A stretch of DNA of 64,000 nucleotides from Cephalopachus bancanus (Eukaryota; Chordata; Mammalia; Primates; Tarsiidae). The stretch is from assembly GCA_027257055.1 (NCBI GenBank), contig JAPVLO010000007.1, positions 930,001 to 994,000 on the forward strand, given 5' to 3'. The notes under the pieces are model-generated. The model searched no databases. It was not told the origin of the DNA and worked only from the letters and a program-made list of their open reading frames with translations. Below, one piece after another: positions 22,307-49,717 of this stretch. The position numbers were made by a program, and so were the translations under genes. Positions within the stretch are counted from its first letter, which is position 1. Each line of letters opens with the position of its first letter.

Positions 22307-22677
22307 AAATACATTTTTATTAAAACTACCCTACTGAGGGAGATTTAATCAATTCAACTGTACACAGAGAAGGGAACCGCCAGGAGCTGTAGAAGTGATG
22401 TGAGCAGGAGGAAGGTGACTTTATAATTCTTTTTCACAAAGATCCCTCTCGCCATGGTGCTCTATTAACCTGCCTTTAATTCCATACATTATAAGAAAAA
22501 CTATGTTGGCCTTTTTCTCCACACTTCATACTACTATAGAAAATATTAAAAATACAGAGGCATTTAAAGAAACACACAATTGTTATTGCACCTTCCAGAG
22601 ACATCCCAATTTCTTCCTCCGTTTTTTGTTTTTTATTTCCCATGCAAAAATGATGTAGTTATTATAATGGCTGGCAG

Positions 22678-22971
22678 GCCTGGCGCGGTGACTCACGTCT
22701 ATAATCCCAGCACTTTGGGAAGCGGAGGCGAGAGGACTGCCTAAGCCCATGGGTTCGAGACCAGCCTGGGCAACTTGGCGAGCTCTTGTCTCTACAATAA
22801 ATAAATAAAAAGTTAGCTGGGCATGGTGGCGCGCGCCTGTCGTTCCAGCTACTTGGAAGGCTGAGGCAGAAGGATCGCCTGAGCCCGGCAGGTAGTGGCG
22901 GCGATGGCCGTGAGCGTGCCAATGCACTCCAGCCTGGGCGACAGAGTGAGACTCTAACTCAAAAAAAAAAA
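22678..22971 (+). repeat. Alu, full length
   Basis: Sense dimer. AATGGCTGGCAG before and AAATGGCTGACAG after it form the duplication. It ends about 130 bases before the BNIP1 GC-rich promoter region. Confidence 0.93.
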
Positions 22972-23146
22972 AATGGCTGACAGGCAGAAGATGGAAAGAG
23001 TCCACTGTTAGGCGTTGTTGATAGTCCCGCTTCTCTCCCTCTCGTTTTATTTGGACCAACCCAAGAGGAAATTTGGGCTGATTCCCTCCACGTGTCAGGG
23101 AACGCCCCCGCCGCTCGGCGCAGCGACGCTCGCTTGCAGTTTTTGC

Positions 23147-23166
23147 CAGCCTCTAGGGGGCGCTGC
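23147..23166 (+). promoter_or_regulatory. CTCF-type site near the BNIP1 start
   Basis: The core CCTCTAGGGGGCGCTG differs by one base from the common form CCACTAGGGGGCGCTG. It lies about 90 bases upstream of the start codon. Confidence 0.6.
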
Positions 23167-23251
23167 CCCGAGGCGGGCGGGAGGGAAAGAGGCGGTGCGA
23201 AAACGCGTCTGAACTTGGGCGCCGCCGCGGCCCGTAGCCGGCATCCCCAAC

Positions 23252-38061
<14,810 letters not shown>

Positions 38062-38480
38062 GGTCCCGGGCTCCTGCCTTGACCCTCAGCCCCCGTGTTG
38101 GGATCTGCCCCCCGAGCTCCACCCAACCTCTCAGCCAGGCCACCCCCGCTTTGCTCTGGGTGCTCAGCAGCTTGGCTAGAGCACAACTCCCAGTTTTCCA
38201 CAGGTGGCTGCTGTCCAGGCACGCAGAGCCACAGAGGCAGCAGTCACGGGGCACCGCCGGGACAGTCCTGCCACGTCCTATGGGGGCTGCCATGCACAGG
38301 GCACTTGGAGTCGTGTCGTTTGGGGCTCCTCCTCCTTCACGCCCAACTGGGCCCTTAAGTGCCAGATCTAGTGGCAAGAGAGGAGAGGAGAGATGGGAGG
38401 AAGGATGGCGGACACTCACAGGCATTCCTCAAAAAACTTGAAGATGTTTCACAGAATAAACGTGTTTGTTTTTACAGGGC
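38062..38480 (+). other. BNIP1: BNIP1 3' UTR
   Basis: About 420 bases of non-repetitive sequence after the stop. It ends shortly after AATAAA at 38455-38460, with a T-rich GTTTGTTTTT stretch downstream. Confidence 0.8.
38455..38460 (+). terminator. BNIP1: BNIP1 polyadenylation signal AATAAA
   Basis: A canonical hexamer followed within 10-20 bases by a GT/T-rich element. Confidence 0.8.
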
Positions 38481-39790
38481 ATCCCTCTGGGGAGCGTGTT
38501 CCTCTTTGTGGCCAGTTTCTAGGACCTGAATGTAGACCATTCATTCAAGGGAATTATTAAGCAGCCAGCACACAGGGTGCTGTAGACACTCAGCACCTTA
38601 CAAATGCATTGGTCACCCAGACGGGTTCCTCCCCAACGGCGCCACAGAAATAAGGTCTGGCAGACTGGCAGGAGAGATGGCAGACTGGCAGGAGAGGCTG
38701 CAGACGCCCCGCTGGAAGTGGCTCATGCTGGCATCCCAGAAGGCGCACGCTCCTCTCCACCCCAGCTGCTGGCCAGGCCTTTGTCTCTGAGGCCTGGAGC
38801 CAAGTATCACCAAGGAGGGAGGAGCTAGTGAGAAGCTGAGCTGCATGGGATCCCTCCTAGAGACCAGAGGAGAGACCTGGCTATGCCTACCCTGGGGGTG
38901 TTAGTGTCCCCTTGTGTCACTGCTGGCCGACCTCCCCTGCTGTTTAGAGCCCAGAGCACCTGGGAGGGGGAGGGGGCGGCGGAAGGAAATACGGAAAGAA
39001 TGTGAACTTTGGGCAAGCCTAAAACACTTGGTTCTGAGACTCAACTCTTCTACCGAGGACCCCATGACCACAGGAGAGTTAGCCTTTTGTCGCTAAGCCT
39101 GTTTTCCCATCTGTAAAGTGGAGGTGGTTGTCCATACAGGCCTTTGAACATCAAAGAGAATAACCAGTGCAGGCCCCGCCGACTGGGCCTGTGTGTCCTT
39201 GCTAAATGATGCCACTCTCAGGGCTCTGGGCCCTCAGGTTTCCCAGAACAAACAGCCGAGCGGCTTCAGGAAAAGCTGGGCCAGGCATTGGCAGTTCAGC
39301 TTAGGTCTGTGTGAGCAGAGGGTATCAAGGGTTAAGGCTTCAGTTATGAAGTGAGGAACAGGGGACCCAGTTCGAGAAGACTGGCTGCCCACCTCAGGCT
39401 ACTTACTTAGTCGGTTCCAAGCTGAAGAATGTGTGTGTGTGTATAAATGCACAGTACACACATTTGATAGGCTGTATATCATGCTGAAACAATCCCTGGC
39501 TCCAAGTGACACTCAGTGCAGATCGTGCACACATGTGTCTTATTTATAGTCAAATTAAAGCTGAGAATAAAGCACAGATGGGAAATTCCCCCAGATTCCA
39601 GCTGTAAGTGTAGCAGATGGATGTCATCAGCTGGGATTGTCTTGTCTTAACATTTTTCTTTACTGCTTCCCACTAATTGTCAACATCCTCCCTGCAATAT
39701 GGAAATGCGTGGGCCCTGCACACCCAGAAAATGCTCCCTTTGACACTTTACTCCTTTTTTACTTGTCTCCTTCTGAAAAGAGTCAAGTTT
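38481..39790. other. BNIP1 downstream flank
   Basis: Non-repetitive except for a possible short MIR piece (about 39080-39150, CCTGTTTTCCCATCTGTAAAG) and a TG run at 39429-39441. No gene. Confidence 0.45.
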
Positions 39791-39797
39791 GACCCCC

Positions 39798-40136
<339 letters not shown>

Positions 40137-40214
40137 TAAAAGCTGGTAGCCCGTCTGTCACAGCACTAATCTTCCTCTTCCAGCCTGTGTGCAGGGTGCG
40201 CCCTCCCTACTTCG

Positions 40215-40231
40215 GCCATGAGAGGGCAGTG
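40215..40231 (+). promoter_or_regulatory. Weak CTCF-type match
   Basis: CCATGAGAGGGCAGTG resembles the CTCF core CCASYAGRKGGCRSY, with two mismatches. Confidence 0.3.
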
Positions 40232-40498
40232 TCCACACTCCCGCTCTGGTCCTACAGCAGGTGTGACTATTCCCATGGGTCCATCTGAAATGTCATGGAT
40301 ATATGTTTAAAAATAGGGATCCGATTTTTAAGAAACACACATATATGATGTTTACCTGTCTTTTGTTTTTGCAATATATTTCTTAAGTGGCCTTAATTGT
40401 CACTGTTATCAGCAAAGCAAGCTCATATGCTACATTTTCACTAGCTGGCAGTCCAGGAGTTAAAAGCACAGAGCAGCCATCAAGAGAGCTCTCATTTG

Positions 40499-40640
40499 GC
40501 CAGGTGCAGTGGCTCAAGCCTGTCATCCCAGCACTTTGGGAGGCTGAGGCGAGAGGATTGTCTGAGCCCAGGAGTTGGAGACCAGCCTGGGTAACTTGGC
40601 AAGACCTCGTCTCTACAATTTAAAAAAAAAAAAAAAAAAA
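40499..40640 (+). repeat. Alu left monomer (FLAM-like)
   Basis: A single sense arm ending CTCTACAATTT and an A run. Confidence 0.85.
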
Positions 40641-40663
40641 GATCTTTCATTCAAGAAGTATTG

Positions 40664-40957
40664 GCTGTGTGTGGTGGCTCACACTTGTAATCTCAGCATT
40701 TTGAGAAGCTAGGGCGAGAGGACCACTTAAGGCCAAGAATTCAATATGAGCCTGGACAACATACTGAGACCCCGTATCTACAAAAAAAATTATAAAAATT
40801 AGCCAGGCATGGTTGTGTGCATCTGTAGTCCCACCTATTCAGGAGGCTGAGACTAGAGGATCACCTGAGCCTAGGAGGTCGAGGCTATAGTGAGCCGTGA
40901 TGGCGCCACTGCACTGCAACGTGGGTGACAGAGTGAGACCCTGTCTCCAAAAAAAAA
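40664..40957 (+). repeat. Alu, full length, old
   Basis: Sense diverged dimer. AAGTATT occurs before and after it. Confidence 0.9.
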
Positions 40958-40959
40958 AG

Positions 40960-41300
40960 TATTTACTGAGCACCTGCTGTGTTCCAGGCACTTGTGCTGG
41001 ATATTGGACCCAGCACAGATTCTCTGTCATCATGGAGCTTAGGTATGCAAGGGGCAGATGATAACTGACATGCTAGACAAGCCATTCAATACGTTGGAAA
41101 GGAGGTGGCTGGGGACATGGTGTAGGCGGGGGCAAGTGTGCCATCTCAAGCTGAGTGGGCAGGTTGGTGTCCCTGGGGTAAGATTTGGGCAAGACTTGAG
41201 GCAGGGAAGTGAGTCTTGGGGACAGCTGAGGGACGAGGTTCCCATACAGAGGGAACAGCCAGAGCTGAGGCTGAGATGGGCCAACCGGCAGCCACCAGGG
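40960..41300 (+). repeat. Ancient interspersed repeat, family uncertain
   Basis: CTGAGCACCTGCTGTGTTCCAGGCACTTGTGCTGG...CATCATGGAGCTTAG, then ACAGAGGGAACAGCCAGAGCTGAGGCTGAG, recall a common old mammalian repeat of L2/MIR age. The spurious open frame over it is not a gene. Confidence 0.4.
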
Positions 41301-41629
41301 ATGCCAGGAAGGCAGTGGCAGGAGCAGAGTGTGAAGTCTCAGTGCCCGCAGGCTGCCAGTCAGGGGATGTCATCTCCCCCACCTCACCTCTCAGCAGTAG
41401 TTGCCCTGTTGAGCACTGGTTCTTCTGGAAAGCTTCCCGGCTCTGTGGCACCACGTTCTCCATTTTCCTCTGACTTCTCCAGCAAATCCTTGCCCTTTGT
41501 GGTTCTCCTGCTATTTGGCCTGAAATGCGGACTCAGATGGTGTTCTCTCTGCTCCTCTGCCTCTTCCCTCAGAGGTGAGGGCATCCATGTCCCCACAGCG
41601 TTCAGCACATCCATGAGCTACTCGCCAAG

Positions 41630-41940
41630 GCCTGGCATGGAGGCTCATGCCTGTAATCCTAGCTCTTTGGGAGGCCAAGGAGGAAGGATTGCTTGAGGCC
41701 AGGAGTTGGAGACCAGCCTGGGCAACATAGAGAGATCCCTATCTCTACAAAACGTTTTTTAAAAATTAGCTGGGTGTGTTGTGCATGCCTGTAGTCTCAG
41801 CTACTCAGGAGGCCAAGGCCAGAGGATTGCTTGAGTCCAGGAGGTCAAGGCTGTGGTGAGCCAGGAGCATGCCACTGCACTCCAGCCTGGGCAACAGAGT
41901 GAGACCCTTACCCCCCCTAAAAGAAGAAGGAAAATAAAAG
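41630..41940 (+). repeat. Alu, full length, J-like
   Basis: Sense dimer starting AGGCCTGGCATGGAGGC, with an AAGAAGGAAAATAAAAG tail. Confidence 0.9.
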
Positions 41941-42920
41941 AAAGGAAGGATGCTCATCAATAGCCCCAAGTTGCCTGAGCAGCGCAGCCCTCTCAGGTGA
42001 ACCCCAGACTCTCATGGTCCCCACTCAGATGTCTGAGGCTCCCCACCCACAGCTTGCCCCTTCAAGCTTCCCGTCTTCCTCCCTCCCATTCCCCTCCCTG
42101 GGTCCTCTTTCCCCTCACCAAGTCCATCCTTAGAATCTCCTTCCTACCAGACCAGGAGATGAGGCATCATTTATTCCAGAACATTCATATCAACACGTGT
42201 TGGTGAATTTAAGTGGGGAAAAAGAGAAGTTCTGATTTCCTCCCCAGCTAATGGTGGTCTTCCCTGGGGCCCGCTGGAGAGTTTGCCCAAGCTGTGTTTC
42301 TTCCCCAAGCAAGGGCAGAATAAAAATAGCTGTGAACTAATCTAAGAGATAGCAGACAGGAGTTTCAGCCACACTGTCAGGAATGAAGGGCCCAGCCTGG
42401 GGGTGAGGGGAAGGGTGGGTGTTATCACCCCCATGTCCCTTCAGTCCCCAGCAGCAGGCCCAGGCTGCACGCCAGAAATCCCAGGGCCTATGGTATTTCT
42501 CATGGTGTGGGTCGACTTAATGGGCCACAGGGACGTGGTCAAAAGTGTGGCCTCTGGTGGCGGAGAGGTCTGGGTTCCAATTGTTCTCTGTCGGCATCTG
42601 TAACACAAGGACCCCGGACAGTCCTGACCTCTTAGTGGTGCTAGGAGGATCAAAGCAAGAGACAGGACACACCAAGGCTCACACAGAAAAAGAAAAGCGA
42701 GTGGCCCCATCACCCTTTCTTTTGGGAACTTAACTGCAGGAAAACAGTGTTTAGGCAAGGCAGGATGCTGGCTTCGCAGGGAGTCAGAACCCAGGGATGG
42801 AGTCAAGTTTCCCAAACAGCCAAGGGCTGAGGGGGTGGAGCAGGCCGGGCACTCTGCCATCTTCCCAAATCCATGAAAAAAAAAAATGTTAGTGGATAGA
42901 AATTCGCTCAGTGGGAAATT
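41941..42920. other. Gene-free unique stretch
   Basis: No repeat or gene recognised. CCTCTGGTGGCGG at 42548-42560 is a partial CTCF-type core. Confidence 0.4.
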
Positions 42921-42925
42921 TTTTT

Positions 42926-43285
42926 CTTCGTTTTTCTGAGTCGGAGTCTCACTCTGCCATCCAGGCTAGAGTGTGGAGACACGCTCATGGCCACCACAGC
43001 CTCGACCTGCTGGGCTCAGGCAGTCGTTCCACCTCAGCCTTCCAAGTAGCTGGAACTGCGGGCATGCACCATCACTCCCAACTAATTTTTTTATTTATTG
43101 TAGAGACAAGGTCTCACCCAGTTGCCCAGGTTAGTTTTTTTTTTTTAATTTAAATTTAAATTTTTTATGTTAAAGATGTGGGATACAATTCAGGGTCCAG
43201 GCTGGTTTCAAACCCCTGGGCTCAGGCAATCCTCTCGCCTCAGCCTCCCAAAGTGCTGGGATTATGGTGTAAGCCGCTGCACCAG
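42926..43285 (-). repeat. Alu split by a tiny L1 insertion
   Basis: An antisense Alu runs 42926-43135 and resumes at 43196. CCCAGGTTAGTTT on the left and TCCAGGCTGGTTT on the right are the duplicated target. Confidence 0.85.
43136..43196 (-). mobile_element. L1 3' terminus, extremely 5' truncated
   Basis: A T-rich start then TTATGTTAAAGATGTGGGATAC, matching the L1 terminus at 9200-9230. Only about 55-60 bases were copied. Confidence 0.65.
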
Positions 43286-43874
43286 TTTCTTTTTTATGAC
43301 TTTAACAACTTGGCTCTTCCCCTTCCCTCCCTGCAATCTTGTTTGCTGGCAGAGTGCTCTGGACAAAATGAATCCACTAAGTCGCAGATGAATACGGACT
43401 ATTTAAAGGGAGCAAATTGCTCTTTAGTTTCAATCTGAGAGCTTCACTGATATGAAAAATAAGAGTGCTCCTGACAGAGATTCCATCATTTCTAGGAAGG
43501 GTGCTCCTGGTTTACAGGAGATGAACAGGTCTCAGAACCCGTAGATGAGAGGACCGAGAGGGTGTGAGTTGTTGGTCTCACCAAACTCCTGGCTGCCTCC
43601 CGGCCTGACCTCCTCTCTCATGCATCTTGAGATCTGCCTGAGTGTGTACTCTGGCTACGCTGTGCTGTGTCCTGTGGACAGAAGAGTAAGATCCCACCTG
43701 CTTGCGGAACGAGTGGCTTGTTGGAGACTGACTAGAAGCCAGACAGACACACTAGAGGGACCCTGGGGGCCCAAAGTGACAACTCCTTTAAACCACTTAG
43801 AAACTCCAAAGGTGCTCAAAGTAACAGCAACAAACAATTATGAATGCCAATATTTGGTCAGTGTATGATGATGG

Positions 43875-44060
43875 TGCTCATAGATTTCCTGAGCACCTCC
43901 CACGTGCCAGAGATGGAGGGTTATTTCATGGAATTCAGGGGTTCTACAAGGTAGGTAGTGTTATTACAGCTGAGGCAGCTGAGGCTCAGGTAGATCAAGG
44001 AACCTGCCCAGGGTCACACAGCTAGTAACTGGTGGATCTGGGCTTCCAATCCAGGCAGTT
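43875..44060 (-). repeat. MIR, antisense
   Basis: GAGCACCTCCCACGTGCCAG, GAGGCAGCTGAGGCTCAGGT and GGTCACACAGCTAGTAACTG are the standard MIR segments in reverse order. Confidence 0.85.
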
Positions 44061-44885
44061 GAGCTGGAATTCTCTCCACAACAGGAAGGAGTGAGGCCAC
44101 CGAAGCTCTAGGGTCAGAAGGGGTGGCCACTCTCCTTCAAACAGACACCACCCAGCAACCATAATGAAGTGAAAGGGAGGGTGGATCTAGAGGGATGGGG
44201 CAGATGCTTGCGTGAGAAAACCCGCTGGACCCGGGGTTTCAGGAACAGGGCCGTCACAGCAGCACAAGAAGGAACTCACTGGTTCAGGGCACTGAAAAGG
44301 CCAGCGGCAACGAGGCCGGGAGGTCCTGAATGGACAGGCCTGAATCACATGCTCGGCGTGGGGGCGGAGCCAGCCCATTTCAACCAATTACAGCTTAAGG
44401 ATCGCAGGGGTGGTTCCCACAAGGCTCTCAGGGTGCCCTGGTGAGAAGGAGACAGGATGCTGGGACGCCAATGCCACGGGCAACCATCGGCTTCGGGGGA
44501 CAGGCCCGGCTCCAGCAACCTCAGCGCGGGGCCCCTCACATACTCCAGCTTAGCTTTGGGGTTTCAGCCTAATTTATGAAGCCCGGAGCTGTTTCCTTTG
44601 TCGGAGGGAGCTTACTGTTGTCAATGGTGGATTTTCTTTTTTGGAAAATGAAAATGCCTTAAATTTCTTTTCTTACTTTGAAAGCAATATATGTCAATTG
44701 GGAAAAATTAGGAAATATATTTAACCAAAACAAATTTCTCCCCCAAAAGATAATACGAAGGGGATAATCCCCGTCTAGAGAGAATTGCCATTAACAATTG
44801 GGGGTGGATTATAGTTCTTCTTTCCACCTTCTTCAACAAATTGGGGTCATAGTATATATACTGGACTTGGGTTTGGCTTTTTTTC
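44061..44885. other. Gene-free unique stretch
   Basis: GC-rich between 44250 and 44560. No promoter-like context or coding frame with family features. Confidence 0.4.
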
Positions 44886-44892
44886 TTTTTTC

Positions 44893-45183
44893 TTTTTTTT
44901 TTGAGTTGGAATCTCACTGTGTCGGCCAGACTGGAGGGCAGTGGCCGCTCCCGGCCACCGCAGCCTCAACCTGCTGGCCTCCGGCAATCCTTCTGCCTCA
45001 GCCTTCCAAGTAGCTGGAACTACAGGCGTGCGCTACCACACCCGGCTAATTTTTTGATTTACTGTAGAGACGAGGTCTCGCCAAGTTGCCCAGGCGGGTC
45101 TCGAACCCACAGGCTTAGGCAATCCTCTCTCCTCGGCCTCCCAAAGTGCTGGGATTACAGACTGAGCCACCGAACCTGGCCAG
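44893..45183 (-). repeat. Alu, full length
   Basis: Antisense dimer, intermediate type, between GGCTTTTTTTCTTTT and AGCTTTTTTTTCTTTT. Confidence 0.92.
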
Positions 45184-45292
45184 CTTTTTTTTCTTTTAAG
45201 AATAACTTTAATGAGATTTTTGGGTAAAATAAACTTTACATTGTTAAATTGTATAATTTGATGGGTTTTGGCACATAAAAACTACAATCAAG

Positions 45293-45415
45293 GCTGGGCG
45301 TGGTGGCTCATGCCTATAATACCAGCACTTTGGGGTACTGAGGTGGGAAGATTGCTCAAGGCGAGGCGTTTGAGACTAGTTTGGACAGCATACAAGACCC
45401 CATCTCTATTTTTAA
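45293..45415 (+). repeat. Alu left monomer
   Basis: One sense arm. ACAATCAAG precedes it and ACAGTCAAG follows it. Confidence 0.82.
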
Positions 45416-45919
45416 AAGGTTTTTAAAAATCCACGCACAGTCAAGATAATGAGCATATTCCCCCCACCCCCCAAATGTTCTTGTGACACTTTGGGATCTA
45501 TTTGCCCTCATAGCCCCTCCACTAATTCCCACACTGTCTCCAGGAGGCCCCTAATCTGTTTTCTAACACTCTGGACTGGTTCAGATTTTGGATCATTTTC
45601 TATACATGAATCATACTGCATATACTAGTTTTGAGGATAAGGCTTCTTTTACTCAATGTAATTATTTTGGGATTCATTTATGTTGTCAAGTGTATCGCTA
45701 ATTCACTCATTTTTGTTGCTTAGTAGTATTCCATGAAATGGCTACAACACAGTTTATTCATTCACCTGTTGATGCACATTGGGTAATTTGCAGTTTTGTT
45801 ATTCCAAGGAAGCTCACATGAATATTCATATGCAAGACTTTGTATGGACCCATGCTTTCATTTGTTCCTTAAATTTTTTTACCCCTTTCCCCCATAAATA
45901 CGGGGAAATATATATATAT

Positions 45920-46040
45920 ATTAGAGATGGGGAGTCTCACTATGTTTCCCAGGCTGGTCTTGAACGCCTCGCCTCAAGTGATCTTCCTGTCTCAGCCTCC
46001 CAAAATGTTGGAATCACAGGTGTGAGCCACTGCAACCGGC
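45920..46040 (-). repeat. Alu monomer, antisense
   Basis: One antisense arm ending GCAACCGGCC. CTTTCATTTGT occurs on both sides (about 45856 and 46041). Confidence 0.8.
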
Positions 46041-46329
46041 CCTTTCATTTGTATCAAGTAGAATACCTCGAAGTGCATTGGTTGAGGCATAGGATAAGTG
46101 TATGTTTAACTATTTAAGAAACTCCCAAGCTCTTTTCCAAAGTAGTCCCACTAGCCATGTGAGAAAGTTCGTTACTTTACATCCTCACCAACACTTAGTA
46201 TGATCAGCCCTTTAAAGTTTAGTCATTCTGGTAGATGTGTGGCAGCATTTATTGTGGCTTTAATTTATATTTCCTAATGAGTAATGAGGCTATGCACTTA
46301 TGTGCCATCCACTTGTCTTCTGTGGTGAA

Positions 46330-46694
46330 GCGTCTTGCTGGGTGAATATCTGGGTCCCTGAAAAATTCGTACATTGAAATCCTAACCCCCAAGGTGATAG
46401 TATTAAAAGGTGGGGCCTTGGGAGGTGATCAGGTTATGAGGGTGACGCCCTTGTGAATGGGATTAGTACCCTTATAAAAGAGGCCCAAGAGACCCCTTAC
46501 CCCTTTCCCCATCTGAGGCCACAGCAAGAAGGTGCCATCTGTGAACCAGGAGGTGGGCCTTCACCACACACTGAATCTGCCAGTGCCTCAATCTGGGACA
46601 CCCAAGCCTCCAGAACTGGGAGGAATAAATGTCTGTTGTTTTTAAGCCACGTGGTTTATGCCTTTTGTTACAGCAGCCTGCACGTTCTAAGACG
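46330..46694 (+). mobile_element. MLT1-type (ERVL-MaLR) solo LTR
   Basis: TTGAAATCCTAACCCCCAAG, GGTGGGGCCTTGGGAGGTGA, TCCAGAACTGGGAGGAATAA and TTACAGCAGCCTGCACG occur in LTR order, with AATAAA at 46624-46629. L1 text continues on both sides. Confidence 0.85.
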
Positions 46695-46799
46695 AGTCTT
46701 TTCAAATATTTTGCCTATTTTTATTGGGCTGTTTGGTTTCTTATTGTTGATTGTAAGAGCTGCGTATGAGTTGGGTATTATTTTCAGTAAAGCTTCATA

Positions 46800-47250
46800 A
46801 TGAACGCACAACGACTAGCATCAGTTCTCATATCTCCCCCCAAAATTGTTCTGACGTGTCCAGTACAGCAGATGCAGCCTTCAGCTGAGACGCGGTGTTA
46901 ACGGGCAGGGGGTGGGGTGAGGGGTGGGCTGGGGGAGGGGGCGCCCTTCTCTACCAAATGCCCAGCGTGTGGCCCCAGTGTTCAGGCACATATGCGTGAG
47001 TTTCTATGCACAAAGCAATGCTCGTACACATGTGTGTTTGCCGTTAGACACACGGAAGAATCCTGCGCACAAGGTCTTTACCACATCATCGATGCATCCG
47101 GGGATCTCCTATTTCGGTTCCCACGGAATCGCCGCATCCCTTCAAATGCCTGCGCCAGGTTGCGCTGCAGGGACACGATGTAAATGAGTTACTCTTTCTC
47201 TATGGAGGGACATTTGGATTTTTTTCCAGTACAGCATTTTAAAATAATGG
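46800..47250. other. Gene-free stretch with a G-rich block
   Basis: 46904-46944 is a run of G clusters. Otherwise no repeat or gene is seen. Confidence 0.4.
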
Positions 47251-47252
47251 TG

Positions 47253-47600
47253 TTAGGCCGGACGCGGTGGCTCAAGCCTGATGGTCTCGATCACTCTTTC
47301 TTTATTTATTTTAATTTTTTAATTTATTTTTTAGAGACAAAGTCTTGCTCTGTCGCCCAGGCTGGAGTGCAGTGGCGCTGTCATAACTCACATTGAAGCC
47401 TCGAATTTCTGGGTCAAGCGATCCTGCCACCTCAGCCTTGCGAGTAACTGGATCAACAGATGTGTACCACCATGCCTGACTAATCACTTTTTCACTTTTT
47501 GTAGAGAAGGGGTGTCACTATATTGCCCTGGCTGGTCTCAAACTCTTGGGCTCAAGAGATCCTCCTTCCTCAGCCTCCCAAAGCACTGGGCCTGGCCACT
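47253..47600 (-). repeat. Alu, antisense, preceded by a sense Alu head
   Basis: 47253-47284 reads GGCCGGACGCGGTGGCTCAAG, the sense start of an Alu. After a short join it switches to an antisense dimer (about 47300-47600). Confidence 0.8.
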
Positions 47601-47821
47601 TTCTTTGTATCTACACCTTTCCTGCCAGCCTAGATTATTTAATCAGGCTGTTCATTAACAGTAGGAAAATGGTGATTGGAACATTCACCATCTAGTCAAG
47701 CAGCCTGGTGGTGTCTAATTTGTGCAAATACTCTGGAGATGCAGCAGGGTATGGGAGAAAGAGAAGTTGGGGGTATTATCAAAAGGGCCTATCGCAAGTC
47801 TTGGATTTGACATTTCCTTTT

Positions 47822-48250
47822 TCTTAACGACTTTATTGAGACATAATTCACATATCATGCATTTTACCCATTTAAAGTGTACAGTTCACCCTTTGTTTTA
47901 TTTATTTATTTGTTTGCCCTACTCCAGTCTGTTGCCCAGGCTGGAGTGTAATGGCATACTCATAGCCATGGCAGCCTCAACCTGCTGGGCTCAGGCAGTC
48001 CTTTCGTCTCAGCCTCCCAAGTAGCTGGAACTACAGCTGCACACCACCACACCTGGCTAATTTTTAAATTTATTGTAGAGATGAGGTCTTATCAAATTGC
48101 CCAGGCTGGTCTTGAACCTCTGGGCTCAGGCAATCCTCAATTCACACTTTAGTATATTCAGTATATTTATTATTTAGTATATCTGGTGTGTTCTCAGAGT
48201 TGTACAACTCTGACCACAATCAACATTTTTATACCCTCAGTAGGAAACTC
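47822..48250 (-). mobile_element. Old L1 3' UTR, antisense, split by an Alu
   Basis: ACTTTATTGAGACATAATTC...AAAGTGTACAGTTCACC before the Alu and TTAGTATATTCAG...ACCACAATCAACATTTT after it. Confidence 0.8.
47893..48138 (-). repeat. Alu, 5' truncated
   Basis: Antisense, lacking its 5' end. CAGTTCACCCTTT before and CAATTCACACTTT after it mark a truncated insertion. Confidence 0.88.
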
Positions 48251-48254
48251 TGCT

Positions 48255-49070
<816 letters not shown>

Positions 49071-49385
49071 AATCCTTTATTTAAATAGGAAAGACAGTAA
49101 CATATTTCAATTTCATCCAAAAAATCCCAACCGATTTCTCCAAATATCACTGTGCAGTCTTCAACACCTAGATGCACAAGCCATCAAAGACTTCTGCAAA
49201 ATATAAAGCATTTAAGACATTGCTTCACACACAAAGTGGATATGTTTGTGTTCAATAACAAGCAATAACCATACAGTATCAAATACAAATGATATTTTCC
49301 ATCCTTATTTTTTGTTATTGATTTATTATTCTTTGTCAGTTTCAAATTCTCTCCTAGATCTCTGAGAAGATACACTTTCTTTCTT

Positions 49386-49671
49386 TTTTTTTTTGAGTCG
49401 GAGTCTCACTCTGTCACCCAGACTGGAGTGCAATGGCCGCTCCCAGCCACCGCAGCCTCGACCTGCTGGGCTCGGGCAATCCTTCCACCTCAGCCTTCCG
49501 AGTATCTGGAATTACAGGCACGCACTACCATGCCCGGCTGATTTTTTAATTTATTTTAGAGATGAGGTCTTGTCCAGTTGCCCAGGCAGGTCTTGAACCC
49601 ACGGGCTCAGGCAATCCACTCACCTCAGCCTCCCAAAGCGCGGAATTACAGGCTGAGCCACCGAGCCCGGC
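49386..49671 (-). repeat. Alu, full length
   Basis: Antisense dimer. GATACACTTTCTT flanks both sides. Confidence 0.93.
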
Positions 49672-49717
49672 TGATACACTTTCTTCAGAAGCTGTTCTGT
49701 TTCAGAAGATGACATTT

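Larger units (their letters stand above)
45196..46800 (-). mobile_element. Old L1 3' part, antisense, with three insertions
   Basis: ACATTGTTAAATTGTATAAT (3' UTR), GTTGCTTAGTAGTATTCCAT, CACCTGTTGATGCACATTGG, AGTGTATGTTTAACTATTTA and finally ATTTTGCCTATTTTTATTGG appear in L1 reverse order. The insertions are an Alu monomer (45293-45415), an antisense Alu monomer (about 45920-46040) and an MLT1 LTR (46330-46694). Confidence 0.82.

Noticed and set aside
41058..41696. A 212-codon open frame on the + strand.
   Set aside because: It covers an old interspersed repeat and runs into an Alu. Its composition is GC-driven and no domain or splice context supports it.
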